Origin: Nansenia antarctica
Taxonomy: Eukaryota > Chordata > Actinopteri > Argentiniformes > Microstomatidae
Reading direction: 5' to 3'
DNA: 64,000 bases
Assembly: GCA_963989245.1 (NCBI GenBank)
Contig: OZ022342.1
Span: 52,854,582-52,918,581, forward strand
Shown here: in pieces, positions 63,815 to 64,000 of the stretch
How the letters are laid out: each line of letters starts with the position of its first letter
How positions within the stretch are numbered: the first letter of the stretch is position 1
Position numbers and translations under genes: made by a program
The notes under the pieces: generated by a model
Databases searched by the model: none
What the model saw: the letters and a program-made list of their open reading frames with translations, nothing else
What the model was told of the DNA's origin: nothing

Positions 63815-64000
63815 ATGAAACTTTGGAGTTTTCCCTGGCTGCCTTGCCTGGTGATACTCATGTTATGTTTTGGATCAGAGTGCGGGACAGTCCGGAGAAA
63901 GGGGAGATCCAAAAGGGACTTGGTGCGTATCAGAGAGGCGAGAGCCACCTTCCCAGGGGCTTGTGCCACACGCCTGCCCCGGGGCAAACGCTCCTTGCCC
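63815..64000 (+). CDS. pappaa: pappa (pappalysin-1) exon 1, partial: signal peptide and propeptide start
   Basis: 62 codons, open to the window edge. The start is MKLWSFPWLPCLVILMLCFG, a typical signal peptide with cleavage expected near residues 21-24. Then come a basic stretch RRKGRSKRD with an R-S-K-R furin-type site at about residues 31-34, and GACATRLPRGKR. The frame M(K/R)LWS, the basic -RRD/-KRD- and the CATR-x-x-RG(K/R)R word match the start of human PAPPA in order and spacing. Pappalysin-1 is a secreted metzincin metalloprotease that cleaves IGFBP4 and so releases IGF; its catalytic domain lies in exons beyond the window. The suffix -a is a guess from teleost naming. pappa2 is the main alternative but fits the CATR word less well. 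Confidence 0.75.
   Translation, partial: MKLWSFPWLPCLVILMLCFGSECGTVRRKGRSKRDLVRIREARATFPGACATRLPRGKRSLP

Noticed and set aside
1..64000. CRISPR arrays, operons, rRNA genes or viral structural genes
   Set aside because: None seen. The tandem repeats are microsatellites, minisatellites or duplications without spacer structure, and the genome is eukaryotic.

Overview
The window is vertebrate genomic DNA, almost certainly from a ray-finned (teleost-type) fish. It carries small exons with GT..AG introns. It is dense in (CT)n and (CA)n microsatellites, and its transposons are fish-like: Tc1/mariner, hAT, PIF/Harbinger, piggyBac, L2-like LINEs and a Penelope-like fragment. Nothing resembles a prokaryotic operon, CRISPR array or phage. 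The species cannot be fixed from the sequence alone.

Two host genes are recognised, both on the + strand. (1) znf618 (zinc finger protein 618): 13 coding exons between 11484 and 35304, rebuilt by matching splice sites and reading phase. They give about 943 residues from the best visible ATG, with four C2H2 fingers, each on its own exon, followed by a large RNase-H/hAT-transposase-like C-terminal region on the last two exons. (2) The first coding exon of a pappa-type metzincin gene (pappalysin-1), starting at 63815 and running off the window. Only its signal peptide and the start of its propeptide are visible.

Layout. 1-5161: non-coding, possibly with conserved elements. 5162-10699: an L2-like LINE split by a PIF/Harbinger element that itself contains a hAT-type element. 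11484-13794: znf618 exons 1-4. 13795-24065: a 10 kb intron made almost wholly of a minisatellite and the elements nested in it (Tc1 composite, a degenerate TIR element, a LINE with a 599-codon reverse transcriptase frame, a TTA-flanked element). 24066-35304: znf618 exons 5-13, with an inverted-repeat element and Tc1 debris in the introns. 35305-50878: 3' flank and intergenic DNA with a TA-flanked TIR element, MITE copies, microsatellites and one unidentified 166-codon frame on the minus strand. 50879-55654: a piggyBac element bounded by TTAA that has received Penelope-like, LINE and hAT insertions. 55659-62900: intergenic repeats. 62900-64000: pappa upstream region and exon 1.

How the genes relate. 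ZNF618 is known in mammals as a nuclear UHRF2 partner linked to 5-hydroxymethylcytosine reading, and pappalysin-1 is a secreted IGFBP protease. There is no functional link beyond adjacency. The most informative features are the nested transposon stratigraphy, which gives a relative dating series, the minisatellite that begins exactly at the znf618 exon 4 splice donor, and the unbroken run of phase-1 symmetric exons in znf618. I did not find a convincing new biological system.
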